A DNA stretch of 64,000 nucleotides, from contig JANTQF010000003.1 of assembly GCA_032988165.1 (NCBI GenBank), positions 1 to 64,000 on the forward strand. The letters are read 5' to 3'. Below, piece by piece: positions 61,113 through 64,000 of this stretch. Origin of the DNA: Emmonsiellopsis sp. PD_33. Taxonomy: Eukaryota; Ascomycota; Eurotiomycetes; Onygenales; Ajellomycetaceae. Each line of letters begins with the position of its first letter. Positions within the stretch are counted from its first letter, which is position 1. A model generated the notes under the pieces. It saw nothing but the letters and a program-made list of their open reading frames with translations, ran no database searches and was not told the DNA's origin. Both the position numbers and the translations under genes were made by a program.

Positions 61113-62905
61113 ATGAAGATGTTAATCCCTAGTAAATACCCTATATCTTACCTCTTCACAGTAGGTTTTCTAAGCAAGTACATGAAGATCTACAGCTGAA
61201 ATTACTTGTATCTTACTCTCTTAGAAGATGAAGACTTTCTTTTAATAACTAATATATTATCTTCAACTCTTAGATTAAGTCTTTTTAATGAGTATGAAGC
61301 TTTATAAGATTATTCTTATATATAATTTAACCCTGCTAATAGCTTCCTTCTTTGCAGTTAATTCATCAAGTAGGCTTATGTGATATCAGACCTCTACCTT
61401 ATAACTACTAGTAATACTACTATAATTTATTCCCTGTATGAGGTGCAAGCTCAGCTTTCTTATTATAGATGAAGATGAGCTACAGAATTTATATAACCTT
61501 ATTAATATGAGTATTAACTTTATTTGCAGTAGTCTCTTTTTCTTCCCTAATAATGAGAAAGATATCAATATAACTTTAGAGCTCAACCTTTATAAGTTTC
61601 TAAAATTTATTTTATAGTTTCTATACTAATGATTTGTATTGCAGACATCATTATATGAGATTACTGAATTATAAAGGCTCTTAATGCTAACCTCTCTTCT
61701 ATCTGTATGAGCCTTAACTCTATAACTTCTTTATCTAGCTCTTATAGATCTACCTGAATTACTATCTGTGATTATTCTGTAAATATTTAGTCTGAACCTC
61801 ATCTCCCTATACACCTAAAGTCTCTCTTATCTTTGAAGGTTAAATTTGACAAGTTATACCTCTTCATGTGATATAATATTACCTGCTTCCCTAACTATAC
61901 TGTAGCTTTATATTTTTACTATAAATACTATAAGAGTCCTAATATCATCTCTGATGAGGTTAGCCTGAAGAACTTTAATATAATAATAGAACTCTTTAAA
62001 TGCTATTATAACTCTAGTCTTCTTATGTGTGAGACTATACTTCTTCATGTGAATCTATTGAACTATTATAGGCCTTTTATTAACCTTAAGTTTCTCTTAA
62101 ACTCTTACTATAAGAAGTACAGCTTAAACCTCCTCTACCTACTGCAATGAACTCTGATGGAAGATCTTATACTATAATATAAGCTTTTTAATGATAATTA
62201 TCTAAACTTAAATACTATATTAATATACTATTATAGCTATAAAGCTAATATTCTATATGAATGTTATACTAATAATCTAGGCTCTTTTCAGCTGTGTGTT
62301 CTACCCCCTCTCTTGTGTAAGAGTACTTATGCCTGTGCTTATTATCTCTAAAATAGCTAGATAAAACACTGTAAGCTATATTGTAAGTCTCCTCTTATTA
62401 TAGTTACTTACTTCATGTGATTCTAACTCTTAATAGATTATCTCTACTATTATAAGGTCTCTGAAAAAGTTCTAGAGATTTCTTTCTCTTTCCTATACTT
62501 AAAGTCCTTTTTTCCTACTTACCTAACTATCTCTCCTATCTTCATATAGACTTCTAGTCTAGCTGAAATAGTTCTCACCCCCTCTCTACAGACTTCTATC
62601 TTATATGTTATCTCTAGCCCCTATATGATTGATCTAGGTTTACCCTATAAGATCTCTTATGTAGCTGTTATCTCTATAATTTTTATATTACTCTCTTTAA
62701 TCTCTTCATCTGCTACTATGATGTCCTCCTATGGAATAATATGAAATTAGTATATTATTTTATTCAACTATTTACCTGCTGTCAACCTGCAGGAGGTTAC
62801 CTGTACTTTAACTAAAATAAAGAAGATTATATGTATTCTTTAGTGTTATTATAATATTCTTAAGGACTCTAAGCTTTAGATTTACATGGGTCTCCTTCTT
62901 AAAAA
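61113..62905 (+). pseudogene. Antisense accessory reading frame of element E
   Basis: The ATG at 61113 reads MKMLIPSKYPISYLF and continues GFLSKYMKIYS, LLEDEDFLLITNILSS and SDLYLITTSNTTIIYSLYEV. A small indel near 61465 breaks the frame, after which SINFICSSLFFFPNNEKD and later SLAEIVLTPSLQTS remain readable. It is homologous to the antisense frames of A-D. Confidence 0.6.
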
Positions 62906-64000
62906 AAAATTTTTTTCCTATAATTTTAAAATTCTTATTTATTTCTCTTTTTCATGCATGTAGTTAGATTTCTGGGAAATAACCTCTATAACTTTATAAT
63001 CTAAAAATATAAGATTATGTTTTCTAGTTTCCCCTTTCTAACTCATATGACTTTTACTAACCATTTGAAAAGAATGCCATGCCCATACAAAGAAAATTAT
63101 AGGAATAAAATAATAATAAAAATAACTAGATTTAATAGAGAGTATATATTTATATGTCTGTCCTTTACTCTATATGATTATACTATCATATAACTTTATT
63201 AGTTTAAATCACTATGATAAACAGTTCTAGGAAACTAATCTTACCTAACTCTTAAGTATCTTTTTAAGTCTTATTAGCTTGATCTAGTATGTTTACTAAT
63301 ACTTCTGAAGATTCATCCTCTGTTGATTCTATAAACAAACTGATATAAACAGTTAAATTCCTCTTTAGATCTCATTTCCTGTGATCTAACTTATATGCAA
63401 ATTGATTGTGTTTTTCTTTTTGTTTTTTCTAGCCTCCTCTCTGACACTAATGATATCTAAGGATTATATAGTCTACTATTATTTCATTACTTATTAATTT
63501 GTGTGGATGCCCTGCAGCTTTCAAGGCCTCTCATTTCTTTTATATGATAGTTGAAAGCTCTAAGTAAGTGATATCATCTAATTTATATGTATTAATAATT
63601 TTTCTAACTTTTAAGGGCTTTTTAATTGTGATGTTCTTTTTCTTTAGTGTGAATGAAATTACTGCAGATAACTATAATTTCTTAGAATTATTTATTTCAG
63701 TTTCCACTAGTTATAAGCTATTAATAAGATATTGTAGGACTTAGCCTCTTGATTCCTCAAGTATGTATGTATTAAGCAGATAAGCTTTTATTACCTAATA
63801 TAATCTAAACTATCTTAGCTGAAATTTTTTGGGCTCCTTATTTTAGATGAGAACCTATTATCCTTTCTTAATATTACTCTTTATCATAAGAGAATCCCTA
63901 ATCCTTTTTAAATGGATTGTATGATTGAGTAGTAACTTATTTACCTAAGCCTATATATTTATAATGACTTTTATTCTTAACTTAGCATTATTTATTGCTG

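Larger units (their letters stand above)
60685..64000 (-). mobile_element. Ty3/gypsy LTR retrotransposon E (partial, cut by window end)
   Basis: Minus orientation. The 3' LTR (60685-60858), the polypurine tract (complement of CCTCCCCCATT), the antisense frame and the 3' end of pol are present; the rest lies beyond the window. It is the same family as A-D. Confidence 0.88.

Noticed and set aside
25961..61586. Short open frames in the AT-rich block taken as separate genes
   Set aside because: Each is a stop-free window inside gag-pol or the antisense frame of a degraded retroelement, and the matching frames in sister copies are interrupted.
23961..64000. Centromere or telomere assignment for the AT-rich block
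   Set aside because: Retroelement-rich AT blocks occur at centromeres, subtelomeres and in chromosome arms alike. No telomeric repeat or other specific mark is visible.
1..64000. CRISPR arrays, rRNA genes, bacterial-type operons
   Set aside because: No regularly spaced short repeats or rRNA signatures were seen, and the gene structures are eukaryotic.

Overview
The window looks like a filamentous ascomycete (Pezizomycotina, most likely a Eurotiomycete; this is inferred). The genes have short GT-AG introns, mostly 60-120 bp with TACTAAT/CTGAC-like branch points. They are typical mould genes, and the chromosome switches abruptly from ordinary composition to a very AT-rich block. No species can be named from the sequence alone.

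Region 1 (1-23950) is ordinary genic DNA. In order it holds: a SelW/SelT/SelH (Rdx) family thioredoxin-like protein (140-1139, +); a class I cyclic-nucleotide phosphodiesterase of the PdeB/Pde2 type with five exons (2505-5615, -); about 5.5 kb with no convincing gene; a degenerate Ras-like protein with an F-box/2EXR-like domain inside its G domain (11144-12194, -); a monocarboxylate-type MFS transporter (12683-14204, -) divergent from an ACR3 arsenite efflux permease (15089-16481, +); an SRPK-like kinase with six exons (17313-18871, -); a roughly 2.4 kb segment bracketed by direct repeats that carries a broken cysteine-rich reading frame (18939-21365); and the tRNA 2-thiolation enzyme Ncs6/Ctu1 (21585-22838, +). 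The exon chains were assembled from splice sites and frame continuity, and each closes without a frame error.

Region 2 (about 23960-64000) is a block of more than 40 kb in which I found no CG dinucleotide and no intact gene. Four complete Ty3/gypsy LTR retrotransposons and the start of a fifth make up nearly all of it: D (24765-33101, -), A (33551-41908, +), B (42630-50968, +), C (51056-59386, +) and E (60685 to the window end, -). Each has 174-bp LTRs, and the four complete ones are 8331-8358 bp long. Three have identical 4-bp target-site duplications and the fourth differs by one C/T. They inserted into about 3 kb of older AT-rich DNA that survives as spacers. Decay is almost entirely C-to-T on both strands, as in repeat-induced point mutation (RIP), so gag (442 codons to a canonical A AAA AAC slip site), a -1-frame pol (protease, RT, RNase H, integrase) and an unusual antisense reading frame next to the 3' LTR can still be read through the stops.

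The most interesting items are the Ras-like pseudo-GTPase with an inserted 2EXR-like domain, the antisense accessory frame present in all five retroelements, the conserved -1 frameshift cassette, and the CpG-free state of the whole block.
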